From Arboricoccus pini (GTDB lineage: Bacteria; Pseudomonadota; Alphaproteobacteria; Geminicoccales; Geminicoccaceae): 64,000 bases of DNA. The DNA is taken from NCBI RefSeq assembly GCF_900187945.1, contig NZ_FYEH01000004.1, positions 186,001 to 250,000 on the forward strand, given 5' to 3'. The notes under the pieces are model-generated. The model was given only the letters and a program-made list of their open reading frames with translations. It did no database searches and had not been told where the DNA came from. This document shows positions 1 to 8,876 of the stretch, piece after piece; the stretch's first letter is position 1, and every line of letters starts with the position of its first letter. A program made the translations under genes and the position numbers.

Positions 1-66
1 CGGGAGGCTCTTGCCCTGAGCCGGAGCGGCCAAAGCGGACAAGGTCGCGGACTGCAACGCGACGGC

Positions 67-1395
67 TTGGCGCGACGTCGCTCCGGCAGCGGCCTGCCGG
101 TCGACTCCCGGGCGCCCGCCTCCTCGGCACGACAGGTGGCCGCGGACGTGCTGGATCTCGTCCTCGATCAGCAGGCGGCAGCAGACGAGGCGTTCGACGC
201 CCACCCGACGACGGCCAGGCTCGAGCGGCGCGACCGCGCCTTCGCCCGCCTGCTCATCTTGACCGTCTTGCGGCGACTGGGCGAAATCGACGCCGCCTTC
301 CGCCCGCATCTGCGCTTCGCCCCCAAAGAGCGCCAGGCCATCCAGATCCTGCGACTGGGCACGGCACAGCTTTTGTTCCTGAAAACGCCGCCCCACGCGG
401 CCGTCAACGAATCGATTCGCCTCGCCGGCAAGAGGCTTGCGCATCTCGTGCCGATGCTGAATGCCGTCCTTCGCAAGGTGGCAGCCGGCGGTCCGCCCGC
501 CCGGAGCGAGGCGGAGGCCGCCCTCCTCGATACGCCCCCCTGGCTCTTAGAGAGCTGGAACGCCGCCTACGGGCCGGCGACGGCAGAAGCCATCGCTGCG
601 GCTCATCTGCGCGAGGCCCCTTTGGACATCGCCGTCAGGAGCGAACCCGCGCACTGGGCGGAACTTCTCGACGGTACGATCATGCCGGGCGGCGTGATCC
701 GCCGGCCCCACGGGGCGATCGAAGAACTGCCGGGCTTTGCAGACGGCGCCTGGTGGGTCCAGGATCTGGCAGCCAATCTCCCGGCCCGGCTCCTGGGAGA
801 CGTCAAAGGCCATGCCGTCCTCGACATTGGTGCGGCACCCGGCGGCAAGACCATGCAGCTTGCGGCCGAAGGGGCCGGTGTTACCGCGCTCGATATCTCG
901 AACGACCGGCTGGCCCGCTTGCAGGCCAACCTCGCGCGCACGAAGCTGGAGGCCGAGATCGTCGCGGGGGACGCGCTCACATGGCGCCCGCCCCATCCCT
1001 TTCCCTTCATTCTTTTAGACGCCCCCTGCTCGGCCACCGGCACTATTCGCCGTCACCCGGACGCCATGCGCAACCGGAAACCCGACGACATTAAGCGCCA
1101 GGTCGAGAGCCAGCGGCGGATGCTCGATGCGGCGGCGGAGATGCTGGCACCAGGCGGCCGTCTCGTCTTCGCCGTGTGCTCGCTGCAAATCGAAGAGGGC
1201 GAAGCGCAGGTCCAGCCCTTTCTGGGTCGCCAAAATGGGCGCATGCGTCTCGACCCAGTTAGCCCTGAGGAGTTGCCGGGGCTCGAGATGGCGGTGAACG
1301 CCGATGGCTGCGTGCGCACCTTGCCCTCGCATCTCGATGCGGCCGGCGGGCTCGACGGATTTTTCATCGCCCGCTTTCGTCGCTCATCACATTAA
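67..1395 (+). CDS. rsmB: RsmB-family rRNA (cytosine-5)-methyltransferase
   Basis: This is an S-adenosylmethionine-dependent m5C methyltransferase of the NOL1/NOP2/Sun class, expected to modify 16S rRNA. The first ~140 residues are a NusB-like RNA-binding domain. The SAM site is seen as DIGAAPGGKT near residues 253-262. The two catalytic cysteines lie in DAPCSATG near residue 320 and VCSLQ near residue 370. The 442-residue length from TTG at 67 suits the family. The frame stays open to base 1 with no stop, so the true start could lie upstream of the window. It runs 20 bp ahead of purH on the same strand and is probably cotranscribed with it. The family is clear; the exact target base is inferred. 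Confidence 0.9.
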   Translation: MARRRSGSGLPVDSRAPASSARQVAADVLDLVLDQQAAADEAFDAHPTTARLERRDRAFARLLILTVLRRLGEIDAAFRPHLRFAPKERQAIQILRLGTAQLLFLKTPPHAAVNESIRLAGKRLAHLVPMLNAVLRKVAAGGPPARSEAEAALLDTPPWLLESWNAAYGPATAEAIAAAHLREAPLDIAVRSEPAHWAELLDGTIMPGGVIRRPHGAIEELPGFADGAWWVQDLAANLPARLLGDVKGHAVLDIGAAPGGKTMQLAAEGAGVTALDISNDRLARLQANLARTKLEAEIVAGDALTWRPPHPFPFILLDAPCSATGTIRRHPDAMRNRKPDDIKRQVESQRRMLDAAAEMLAPGGRLVFAVCSLQIEEGEAQVQPFLGRQNGRMRLDPVSPEELPGLEMAVNADGCVRTLPSHLDAAGGLDGFFIARFRRSSH

Positions 1396-1415
1396 TCGTT
1401 CAGCTTTAGTTGGAA

Positions 1416-2969
1416 ATGTCGATGTCTCGCAGACCAGTCCGCCGGGCACTGCTTTCAGTCTCCGACAAAGAGGGAATCTTGGCCTTCGCCCAGGCCCTGC
1501 ACGCTAGAGGAGTAGAGCTCGTCTCGACGGGCGGGACAGCGAAAACGCTGGCCGGCGCCGGACTTCCCGTCCGCGAGGTGGCCGCCCTCACGGGCTTTCC
1601 CGAGATGATGGACGGGCGCGTGAAGACGCTGCATCCGATGATCCATGGGGGCCTTCTGGCCAGGCGCGACGATGCCGACCATCAGGCCGCCATGGAGGCG
1701 CATGCGATAGCCCCCATCGACCTTTTGGTCGTCAATCTCTACCCCTTCGAGGCGACGGTCGCGCGCGGTGCCGACTTCGAGGAGACGATCGAGAATATCG
1801 ACATTGGCGGCCCCGCCATGTTGCGCTCGGCAGCGAAGAACCATGAGGGGGTAGCTGTTATCGTCGACCCCGACGATTATGCCCTCGTCCTAGCGGAGAT
1901 CACCGAGGGCGGCACCACCGCTGAGACGCGCCGCCTACTGGCGGCCAAATGCTTTGCCCGGACAGCAGCCTACGATGCTGCCATCGCCTCCTGGTTCGCC
2001 CGCGAGCTGAAGCAGCCCTTTCCGGCACGGATGACGATCGCCGGCACCCGCCGCCAAGCGCTCCGCTACGGCGAGAACCCGCACCAGGCAGCGGCGTTCT
2101 ATGTCACCGAGCCCGGCCGGCCTGGCCTGCCGACAGCAACCCAATTGCAGGGCAAGGATCTGTCCTACAATAATCTGGCCGATACAGACGCCGCCTTCGA
2201 GCTCGTCTGTGATTTCGATGAGCCGGCTGTCGCTATCATCAAGCACGCCAATCCCTGCGGCGTCGCGATCGCCGAAGATCCAGCCATGGCCTGGAAGAAG
2301 GCGCTGGCCTCCGACCCGGTCAGCGCTTTTGGCGGCATTGTGGCGATCAACCGCGAAATCAGCGCTGCCTTGGCGCAAGAGCTAACCGCGCTCTTCCTCG
2401 AAGTCGTGATCGCCCCCTCGGTCGCGGCGGCGGCGCTCCCTATCCTGGCGACGAAGAAGAATTTGCGAGTGCTGACGACAGGCGGCCTGCTGCCCAAAGA
2501 CCGCAACACGCTCACCTATCGCTCGCTCGGTGGCGGCTTTCTGGCCCAGGAGGGTGACTTCGGGGAGGTTGCCGAGACCGATCGCAAATGCGTGACGCAG
2601 CGTCCGCCCTCGACCGACGAGATGCGCGACCTCGCCTTTGCCTGGAAGGTCGTCAAGCACGTCAAGTCGAATGCGATCGTCCTGGCACGTGACGGTGCCA
2701 CTGTCGGCATCGGCATGGGGCAGACGAACCGGGTCGATTCGGTCTGGATTGCCGCCAAGCGCATGGCGGAAGGCCCGGGTGCGGGCCCCTGTGTCGTCGC
2801 CTCCGACGCTTTTTTCCCCTTTGCCGACGGGCTGAATGCCGCTGTTGCCGCCGGTGCCACCGCCGCCATTCAGCCTGGGGGCTCGGTGCGAGACAGCGAG
2901 GTAATCGAGGCGGCCAACGAAAAGGGCGTGGCCATGCTCTTCACCGGCATGCGACACTTCCGGCACTAG
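1416..2969 (+). CDS. purH: Bifunctional AICAR formyltransferase / IMP cyclohydrolase
   Basis: PurH performs the last two steps of de novo purine synthesis, AICAR to FAICAR to IMP, in the cytosol. The N-terminal ~130 residues form the MGS-like IMP cyclohydrolase domain, with the TLHPMIHGG segment typical of PurH. The rest is the formyltransferase, with the KHANPCGVA motif carrying the catalytic Lys-His pair and the [11 protein letters not shown] segment before it. The 517-residue length is normal. Three in-frame starts lie close together (TTG 1410, ATG 1416, ATG 1422); I chose 1416, but the ribosome site is weak and 1422 is equally possible. It follows rsmB closely. Confidence 0.96.
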   Translation: MSMSRRPVRRALLSVSDKEGILAFAQALHARGVELVSTGGTAKTLAGAGLPVREVAALTGFPEMMDGRVKTLHPMIHGGLLARRDDADHQAAMEAHAIAPIDLLVVNLYPFEATVARGADFEETIENIDIGGPAMLRSAAKNHEGVAVIVDPDDYALVLAEITEGGTTAETRRLLAAKCFARTAAYDAAIASWFARELKQPFPARMTIAGTRRQALRYGENPHQAAAFYVTEPGRPGLPTATQLQGKDLSYNNLADTDAAFELVCDFDEPAVAIIKHANPCGVAIAEDPAMAWKKALASDPVSAFGGIVAINREISAALAQELTALFLEVVIAPSVAAAALPILATKKNLRVLTTGGLLPKDRNTLTYRSLGGGFLAQEGDFGEVAETDRKCVTQRPPSTDEMRDLAFAWKVVKHVKSNAIVLARDGATVGIGMGQTNRVDSVWIAAKRMAEGPGAGPCVVASDAFFPFADGLNAAVAAGATAAIQPGGSVRDSEVIEAANEKGVAMLFTGMRHFRH

Positions 2970-3014
2970 GCGGAGGGGCGCAACGACGCCTGCCCGGAGC
3001 GGCCTTGCCAGCGA

Positions 3015-3248
3015 TCAGTGAGCAAAGATCCGCTGACGCGAGAGCCGCTCCTCGGCTGTCTGGCGAGCCTGCTCGATGGCGAGTTCGCGGCTACGCCCCG
3101 AGGAACGGGCAATGGTGGTCCCGACCCGCTGCGCCTCGATCGCGCACTCCCAATGATCCTGTACTTGGTAGGACGTGATCACGACGGGCCAGAAGGCCAG
3201 TTCGGCCTCGGTCCTCCGCCATGTACGACGGTCAATCTGTGTTAGCAT
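3015..3248 (-). CDS. Small hypothetical protein (77 aa)
   Basis: I do not recognise this protein. It is believable because ATG at 3248 is preceded by a consensus Shine-Dalgarno (GGAGGA at 3256-3261, 7-nt spacing) and its composition is protein-like: a central hydrophobic and aromatic segment (AFWPVVITSYQVQDHW) and an Arg/Glu-rich helical C-terminus. It has no signal peptide or clear membrane helix. It stands alone between purH (convergent, stop at 2969) and the flavoprotein gene upstream on the same strand (stop at 3394), with 145 bp between them. An opposite-strand frame of similar size overlaps it but lacks a ribosome site, so the minus-strand reading is preferred. Confidence 0.6.
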   Translation of the reverse strand: MLTQIDRRTWRRTEAELAFWPVVITSYQVQDHWECAIEAQRVGTTIARSSGRSRELAIEQARQTAEERLSRQRIFAH

Positions 3249-3393
3249 CCCTAGGTCCTCCGATTCGTTCTATCGTCGACGATCCAAGTGACCGGCATCA
3301 CGAGCAACGAATGTCCCCGCGTCGTGAGCGCCCTAAAGCTTAACGCAAAACTCGCCCGGCGCAGCTATTTTTCCTGTGGCGAAGTGTCCACCT

Positions 3394-4659
3394 TCAATCG
3401 TCGGTTCGCGCAACCGGGGGGATCTCCTTGGCATAAAGGCGAAGGTCGAACTCAAGATCGACCGCCTTGTCCGGTGTCAGATCGTGATGACCGGCGAGTA
3501 GCTTGCGCCCGGCCATGTGATCACCTGCCTGATTGATCGATTCGATGCCAAGAAGACGGCCATTGCCAAAGCAGAAGACAGAGAATTTGCGTCCCGCCGG
3601 ATCCCCGCGGACCACGGCGCTGTCGTGACCGCCGGTGAGGCCGACGATCTGCAGCTTAAGGTCGCCCTGGTCGCTCCAGAACCAAGGTATACCCGCGTAG
3701 GGTGTCGGCCTGCCCATGAGCCGGGCCGCGACGTTGCGCGCCTGATCGACGGCGTTTTGCACCGATTCCAATCGTGTCGGTCCGGCGGCGAAGAAGCTCG
3801 GATAGAGACAGCAATCGCCGATCGCCGAGACATGGGGATCTTCGGTGCGCAGGAATTGGTTGACGACGATGCCATTCTCGCAGGCAAGGCCGGCCTCGGC
3901 CGCGAGTTCCTGGTTTGGCAGAACGCCGATGCCGACCAGGACCAGATCGGCTGCCAGTTGCTGGCCATCCTGGGTCACGACATGCGTAACCTGTCCCCCC
4001 ACGCCGTCGAAATGCGAGATACCCGTACCCAAGACGAACCGCGTGCCCCACGCCTCGTGGGCGTCGACGAAATATTGCGAGGTGATGGGTGACAGAGCGC
4101 GGCCGAGTGGACGCGTCGTCGCCTCGACGACCGTGACGTCGATGCCGGCCGCCCGCGCCACTGCGGCGAATTCCAGGCCAATGAAGCCCGCGCCAATCAC
4201 GACAGCCCGGCTTATGCCGGCCATGCTTCCCTTCAGCGACTGGGCGTCGGCCAGGGTTCGCAGGTAGAAGATGCCGTCCAGATCATGGCCGGGGACGTGG
4301 AGGGTCCTGTTGCGCGCACCCGTCGCCAGCACCAGCTCGTCATAGACCAGGGATTGGCCGTCATTGAGGACGACACGGCGGGCGGCGCGGTCAATCGCCG
4401 TTGCGCGCCTGCCCTCGATCAGCTCGATTTTCTTGTCGGCATAATAGGCGGGCGGCCGGAGACGCAACGCCTCCTCCACTGTCTTGCCCGTCAGGTAGGC
4501 CTTGGACAGCGGCGGCCGCTGGTAGGGAAATCCCGGCTCGTCGCCGATGAGGAGAAGACGGCCGTCAAACCCTTCGTCGCGCAGGGAAGCCGCCATCTGG
4601 TAGCCCCCCTGCCCCGAGCCGATGATGATGATCGTTCGCTTATCGACTGCGTCCGCCAT
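3394..4659 (-). CDS. FAD/NAD-dependent ferredoxin-reductase-type oxidoreductase
   Basis: This pyridine-nucleotide-disulfide-class flavoprotein resembles the reductases that pass electrons from NADH to a ferredoxin or rubredoxin partner for Rieske oxygenases or P450s. The FAD dinucleotide motif is GSGQGG (residues 14-19). The family-typical PYQRPPLSK follows at 45-53, the NAD motif GAGFIG is at 156-161, and a second FAD-contact motif SAIGDC is near residue 275. The C-terminal ~90 residues fit a Reductase_C domain. No ferredoxin, oxygenase or P450 gene is nearby, so its partner is unknown. It lies downstream of the polyol cluster on the same strand but 102 bp from the dehydrogenase, so cotranscription is uncertain. 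Confidence 0.85.
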   Translation of the reverse strand: MADAVDKRTIIIIGSGQGGYQMAASLRDEGFDGRLLLIGDEPGFPYQRPPLSKAYLTGKTVEEALRLRPPAYYADKKIELIEGRRATAIDRAARRVVLNDGQSLVYDELVLATGARNRTLHVPGHDLDGIFYLRTLADAQSLKGSMAGISRAVVIGAGFIGLEFAAVARAAGIDVTVVEATTRPLGRALSPITSQYFVDAHEAWGTRFVLGTGISHFDGVGGQVTHVVTQDGQQLAADLVLVGIGVLPNQELAAEAGLACENGIVVNQFLRTEDPHVSAIGDCCLYPSFFAAGPTRLESVQNAVDQARNVAARLMGRPTPYAGIPWFWSDQGDLKLQIVGLTGGHDSAVVRGDPAGRKFSVFCFGNGRLLGIESINQAGDHMAGRKLLAGHHDLTPDKAVDLEFDLRLYAKEIPPVARTDD

Positions 4660-4761
4660 GTAGCCGCTTGTGCCCCGGAAAAATTGAATGCCGGCGGTTC
4701 TAGATTGTTTTCTGACGCGTCGAAAGCTGCAGCCTGCGGGCGCCTCCCGCGGGCGCGGCGA

Positions 4762-5541
4762 TCACCAGCAGGTATAACCGCCATCGGCGGCGATGATCGA
4801 GCCCGTCAGGAGGCTCGAGGCGTCGGACGCCAGGAAGAGGACAGTCGAGGCGATCTCATGCGGCTGACCCATACGGCCCATCGGGGTCATATCGAGCCAA
4901 GTCTTAAGCATCTCCTGGTTCTGGGCGCCAAACAGGGTGAGCGGCGTCTCGATATAGGTGGGGGCAACCGAATTCACGCGAACGCCGCGCGCACCCCACT
5001 CGCAGGCCAGCGACTTGGTCAGATGATGCACGGCTGCCTTGGAGGCATTGTAGAAGGATTGCGGCTGCGGCTTGTTAACGATGAAGCCGGACATGGAACC
5101 GATATTGACGACCGAACCCTTGCCAGCCGCCAGCATCAGCTTGCCGAACTCGCGGCAACAATAGAAGACGCCGTCCACGTTGACGCGAAAATGCTTGGCC
5201 CAGTGCTCGTCACTGGTGTCCTCGGCCTTGACGTCGGAAAAGGCGATGCCGGCATTGTTGACGAGGATCGACGCACCGCCATGGTCGGCCGCCACTTTCG
5301 CGGCCAGGTCCGCAACGGCTTTCGAGTCAGTGACATCGAGCTCTGCGCCATAGGCGTCGACACCGAGCGCCTTCAATTCGGCGACGGCCTTCTCAACGCG
5401 ATCGGCCAGCAATTCCGCCACAACGACCTTGGCACCCGCCTCGCCCAGCGCCTGTGCGCAGGCAAAGCCGATCCCCTGGCCACCGCCGGTCACCACGGCA
5501 GTCCGGCCCTTCAGGTTGAACATCTCGAGATACATGGACAT
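4762..5541 (-). CDS. SDR-family polyol dehydrogenase
   Basis: This is a classical short-chain dehydrogenase of 259 residues. The cofactor motif TGGGQGIG lies at 18-25, NNAG at 95-98, the catalytic Ser at about 149, and Tyr164-x3-Lys168. The GSMSG segment, the LDMTPMGR segment and the ADGGYTCW C-terminus resemble galactitol, arabitol and sorbitol dehydrogenases. The likely role is NAD-dependent oxidation of the polyol imported by the adjacent ABC system to a ketose. It begins 24 bp after the second permease gene and so looks like the last gene of that operon. ATGs at 5541, 5535 and 5523 are all possible starts; 5535 has the best-spaced AGGA. The substrate is inferred from context. Confidence 0.85.
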   Translation of the reverse strand: MSMYLEMFNLKGRTAVVTGGGQGIGFACAQALGEAGAKVVVAELLADRVEKAVAELKALGVDAYGAELDVTDSKAVADLAAKVAADHGGASILVNNAGIAFSDVKAEDTSDEHWAKHFRVNVDGVFYCCREFGKLMLAAGKGSVVNIGSMSGFIVNKPQPQSFYNASKAAVHHLTKSLACEWGARGVRVNSVAPTYIETPLTLFGAQNQEMLKTWLDMTPMGRMGQPHEIASTVLFLASDASSLLTGSIIAADGGYTCW

Positions 5542-5565
5542 CGTCCTGCAAGTTGAAGCTCTAAG

Positions 5566-6405
5566 CTATTTCACCGCGCCAAAGGTCAGGCCACGGACGA
5601 GCTGACGCTGTGAGAGCCAGCCGATAATGAGAATGGGCGCGATCGCCATTGTCGAGGCGGCCGACAATTTAGCCCAGAACAGACCCTGCGGCGCAGAGAA
5701 CGATGCGATAAAGGCCGGCAGCGGTGCTGCGTTGGAGGCCGAAAGATTGAGGCTCCAAAAGGCCTCGTTCCAGGAAAGGATGATGGACAGGAGCCCGGTC
5801 GAGGCAATGCCCGGCATGACGAGCGGCAGGAGGACCACGCTGATCACCTGCCAGGTCGAGGCGCCATCGATACGGCTAGCCTCAATGATGTCCTTGGGCA
5901 CCTCCTTGAAGAAGGTATAGAGCATCCAGACCGCGATCGGCAGGTTCATCAGCGTGTAGAGCACGATCAGGATCGTGCGCGTGTCGAGGAGGCCAATCTG
6001 CTTGCCGATCAGATAGATCGGCACGAGGACGCCCACCGGCGGCAGCATCTTGGTCGAGAGCATCCAAAGCAGCGTACCCCGCGTGCGCGGACCGGGATAG
6101 AAGGCCATCGCAAAGGCGCAAGGCACGGCCAGCGCCAGGCATAAGATCGTCGAGCCCAGCGAGATGACGACGCTGTTCATGACGAACTTCAGATAGTCCG
6201 CTTGCGCATTGACGGCAGCATAGTTCTCGAGAGTCGGCGTGTAGACGAACAGCGGTGGAGTGGCGATCGCATCCACCTCCGTCTTGAAGCTGGCCATCAC
6301 CATCCAGATGATCGGAAAAAACATCAGCAGGGCGACGATCCAGGCGACGGCCCCGATCGCAAGCTGCTTGCCGATAGGCGTGGCAGGACCTGTTTGAGCG
6401 GCCAT
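5566..6405 (-). CDS. Polyol/sugar ABC transporter permease, second subunit (SmoG-like)
   Basis: This inner-membrane permease belongs to the MalG/SmoG class of carbohydrate ABC importers. It has 279 residues and about six transmembrane segments, starting with a hydrophobic span near residues 15-37. The cytoplasmic EAA loop that contacts the ATPase is visible as IIEASRIDGAS followed by LPLVMPG around residues 177-205. Its ATG overlaps the stop of the upstream permease gene (TGATG, 1 nt), so the two are translationally coupled. It would form a heterodimeric channel with that protein. No ATP-binding subunit follows; a dehydrogenase gene does. Confidence 0.9.
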   Translation of the reverse strand: MAAQTGPATPIGKQLAIGAVAWIVALLMFFPIIWMVMASFKTEVDAIATPPLFVYTPTLENYAAVNAQADYLKFVMNSVVISLGSTILCLALAVPCAFAMAFYPGPRTRGTLLWMLSTKMLPPVGVLVPIYLIGKQIGLLDTRTILIVLYTLMNLPIAVWMLYTFFKEVPKDIIEASRIDGASTWQVISVVLLPLVMPGIASTGLLSIILSWNEAFWSLNLSASNAAPLPAFIASFSAPQGLFWAKLSAASTMAIAPILIIGWLSQRQLVRGLTFGAVK

Positions 6406-7307
6406 CAGTCAAGATTCCTTGCAACCGTACGAACGAGGAAGGCAGCCACGATATTCGCCAGGATGATAGCGATGACGCCTGCCGCCGATGCACCCCCGAC
6501 ATTGAAGGCGAGGAGTGCGCGCTGATAGATCAGGAAGGCTAGGTTAGTCGTCGCCAGGCCGGGCCCGCCTGAGGTCGTCACGTAGATCTCGGCGAAGACG
6601 CTCAAAAGAAAGATCGTCTCGATCATGATGACGACGCTGGTGGCGCGCTTCAAATGCGGGACGATGATGTAGAAGAAGACGGCAAACGGTCCCGCCCCGT
6701 CCAGCTTGGCGGCCTCAAGTTGCTCCTCGTCCAGCGACTGCATGGCGGTAAGCAGGATGAGGAAGGCAAAGGGTAACCACTGCCAACTGACGATGATGAT
6801 CACAGAGGTCAGCGGCAGGGAGCCGAACCAGTCGATAGCCTGCAGTCCGACGCTGCGCATCAAGAAAGCAAACAGCCCGTTGACCGGATTCATCAACAGA
6901 TTCTTCCAGATCAACGCCGCCACTGTTGGCATGACGAAGAAGGGCGAGATCACGAGGACGCGGGCAACACCGCGCCCCGGAAATTGGGCATTGAAGAGAA
7001 CGGCAAACAGCGTGCCCAGAACGACAGTGACGATCAGCACCGACGCGACAAGAGCCACTGTCGTCCAAAGTGCGGTATAGAGGGCCGGATCGCGCAGGAG
7101 ATAAACGTAATTGCTAAAACCCGCGAAGCCCTTGATCATGGGGTTGAGCAAATTGTAGCGCTGGAAGCTGAACCAGAGCGTCAAGGCCAGCGGCACGACC
7201 ATCCAGATCAGCAGCAGGCCTACCGAGGGCGCGATCATCGGGAACGTCCAGATGCCGCCGCCGACACCACGATCGGGTGCGGCCGTTCCCCCAGCTTTCT
7301 TGTTCAT
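6405..7307 (-). CDS. Polyol/sugar ABC transporter permease, first subunit (SmoF-like)
   Basis: This 300-residue inner-membrane permease belongs to the MalF/SmoF class. A Gly-rich cytoplasmic N-terminus (~20 residues) leads into about six transmembrane helices. The EAA loop reads LEAAKLDGAG with a downstream IIVPHLK, around residues 197-222, and would dock onto a MalK/SmoK-type ATPase. It is separated from the upstream binding-protein gene by 121 bp that contain a strong hairpin, and its stop overlaps the next permease start. The gene order binding protein, SmoF-like, SmoG-like, dehydrogenase matches sorbitol/mannitol clusters of other alphaproteobacteria; the exact substrate is inferred. Confidence 0.9.
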   Translation of the reverse strand: MNKKAGGTAAPDRGVGGGIWTFPMIAPSVGLLLIWMVVPLALTLWFSFQRYNLLNPMIKGFAGFSNYVYLLRDPALYTALWTTVALVASVLIVTVVLGTLFAVLFNAQFPGRGVARVLVISPFFVMPTVAALIWKNLLMNPVNGLFAFLMRSVGLQAIDWFGSLPLTSVIIIVSWQWLPFAFLILLTAMQSLDEEQLEAAKLDGAGPFAVFFYIIVPHLKRATSVVIMIETIFLLSVFAEIYVTTSGGPGLATTNLAFLIYQRALLAFNVGGASAAGVIAIILANIVAAFLVRTVARNLD

Positions 7308-7370
7308 TTTAATCCCATCGCGCGAGAATGACCGTTCGATTGGCCGTTACCTCGGCCCATCGCCGCAGTT

Positions 7371-7406
7371 GGCGGCAGAAGCGCTGAACGAGAAGCTTCT
7401 GCCGCC
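7371..7406 (-). promoter_or_regulatory. Intergenic mRNA hairpin between binding-protein and permease genes
   Basis: A perfect 12-bp inverted repeat (GGCGGCAGAAGC / GCTTCTGCCGCC) with a 12-nt loop sits in the 121-bp gap after the binding-protein stop and before the first permease start. No T-run follows on the minus strand, so it is not a simple intrinsic terminator. In comparable ABC operons such hairpins protect or partly terminate the message, so that binding protein is made in excess over permease; that role is inferred here. Confidence 0.6.
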
Positions 7407-7428
7407 TCAAACCTCGATTCCGGCCCGA

Positions 7429-8751
7429 CTAGAGGTAGCCGGCCTGCTGCATCGTCGACAGCGCGGTCGCCTGCGACTGCTGTAAGGCAGCGTCGATCGA
7501 CATCTGTCCTGTCAGAGCTCCCGCCACATTCTGACCGACCTGAGTGCCCAGCGCCTGGAACTCCGGAATCGCCACATACTGGATGCCTGTGTACGGGACA
7601 GGATCCTTGGTCGGATGCTTGAGGTCAGCAGAGATGATTGCCTGCTGGACGATCGGCGCGAAGGGGGCCGCCTTCATGTAGTCGGCAATAGCATAGGTGG
7701 ACTTACGCGTGCCGGGCGGCAGAGTAGGCCAGCCGTCCGTCTTTCCGACGAGCTGGACGTAATCCTTGCTGGTCGCCCAGGCCAGAAACTGCTTGGCCAC
7801 GGCAGCCTTGGTCGAACTCTTGGGAATTGCAAGGTTCCAGGACCAGAACCAGGCCGTACCCGTATCGACGCTGCCTTTGGGCGCTGCGGCGAACGCCGTC
7901 TTATCGGCGACCTTACTGTTGGACGCGTCGAAGATATAGCCGGCACCAGAAGTGGCATCGACCCACATAGCGCACTTGCCGCTGGCAAACAGTGCCTGGT
8001 TCTCATTGAACCCGTTAGAGCTGGCGCCGGGCGGCCCATATTTGGTCAGGAGATTGACGTAGAGCGTCAAGGCCTCCTTCCAGGCTGGCTGATCCAGCTG
8101 TGGCTGCCAGCTCTCATCGAACCAGCGGCCACCGGAAGCGTTCACCAGCGTGTCAAAGAACGCCATGTTCTCGCCCCAGCCCGGCTTGCCACGCAGGCAG
8201 ATGCCGTATTGCTCCTTGCTCTTGTCGGTGAGCTTGGCCGCAAAGCTCTCGATGTCCTTGTAGGTCGGTTTCTCGGGCATGGTCAGCCCTGCAGCCTTGA
8301 ACAGGTCCTTACGGTAGTAGGTGAAGGAGCTCTCCGCATAAAACGGCACGGCGTACATCTTGCCCTCGACGGAGACGGCATCCTTCACCGAAGGAAAGAG
8401 GTCGTCATAGTCATAGGCATCACCCAGATCGTCGACTTCCGTGAGCCAGCCCTGCTTGCCCCAGATGGGGGCCTCGTAAGAACCGATCGTCAGCACGTCG
8501 AACTGGCCGCCATTCGTCGCGATGTCCGTAGTGACGCGCTGGCGCAGCACGTTCTCTTCGAGGACGACCCAGTTGATTTTGTTGCCGGTGGCCTTTTCCC
8601 AGTTGGGCGCGAGACGCTGCATCGCCACCATCTGCGAGTTGTTGACGGTAGCGATGGTGATAGTCTCAGCACTGGCTGCATTGAGATTGGCCGCCGCCGC
8701 GATGGCAAGGGCGCCTAGCCCCACAAAGGACGCGAGGCTTCGTCTGCGCAT
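7429..8751 (-). CDS. Periplasmic polyol/sugar-binding protein of ABC transporter (SmoE-like)
   Basis: This is the extracellular solute-binding protein (family 1, MalE/SmoE type) that delivers substrate to the two downstream permeases. The 440-residue precursor has a clear Sec signal peptide (MRRRS, hydrophobic core, cleavage likely at ASA|ET near residue 28). The mature part shows sorbitol/mannitol-binding-protein-like segments such as YAVPFYAESSFTYYRKD and GWGENMAFFDT. ATG at 8751 has a good GGGAG site 8 nt upstream. A TTGACA promoter and a palindrome lie immediately upstream. It is the first gene of the transporter operon. The family is certain; polyol specificity is inferred from similarity and neighbours. 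Confidence 0.92.
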   Translation of the reverse strand: MRRRSLASFVGLGALAIAAAANLNAASAETITIATVNNSQMVAMQRLAPNWEKATGNKINWVVLEENVLRQRVTTDIATNGGQFDVLTIGSYEAPIWGKQGWLTEVDDLGDAYDYDDLFPSVKDAVSVEGKMYAVPFYAESSFTYYRKDLFKAAGLTMPEKPTYKDIESFAAKLTDKSKEQYGICLRGKPGWGENMAFFDTLVNASGGRWFDESWQPQLDQPAWKEALTLYVNLLTKYGPPGASSNGFNENQALFASGKCAMWVDATSGAGYIFDASNSKVADKTAFAAAPKGSVDTGTAWFWSWNLAIPKSSTKAAVAKQFLAWATSKDYVQLVGKTDGWPTLPPGTRKSTYAIADYMKAAPFAPIVQQAIISADLKHPTKDPVPYTGIQYVAIPEFQALGTQVGQNVAGALTGQMSIDAALQQSQATALSTMQQAGYL

Positions 8752-8799
8752 GTGCCAAACTCCCTGTCTTGGTGGCGGCGCCGCACGCCTGCCTGTTAT

Positions 8800-8851
8800 G
8801 AGCGTATGCCCTGATGGTGGGCATATGATCGGTAGTGGAAACCTGTGTCAA
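8800..8851 (-). promoter_or_regulatory. Promoter and palindromic operator of the polyol transport operon
   Basis: Reading the minus strand, a perfect TTGACA -35 (8846-8851) is followed after 17 bp by TCATAT (8823-8828), a mediocre -10. The -10 lies inside one arm of an inverted repeat: GAGCGTATGCCC (8800-8811), 7-bp spacer, GGGCATATGATC (8819-8830), 10 of 12 positions matching between arms. The palindrome would cover the -10 and the early transcribed region. The neighbouring SorC-type regulator is the obvious candidate to bind it, because a matching half-site precedes that regulator's own gene. Confidence 0.6.
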
Positions 8852-8876
8852 GATAGCACAGCCTAGCCGGATGTGA

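Noticed and set aside
3272-3283. ATCGTCGACGAT perfect palindrome upstream of the small gene at 3015-3248
   Set aside because: Twelve symmetric bases of CG-rich sequence are expected by chance in a window this size; no second copy in a telling place.
4285-5556. Long plus-strand open frame (~420 codons)
   Set aside because: It lies antisense to the flavoprotein and SDR genes, has Arg/Gly/Asp-rich composition without any family motif, and no ribosome site; a high-GC shadow.
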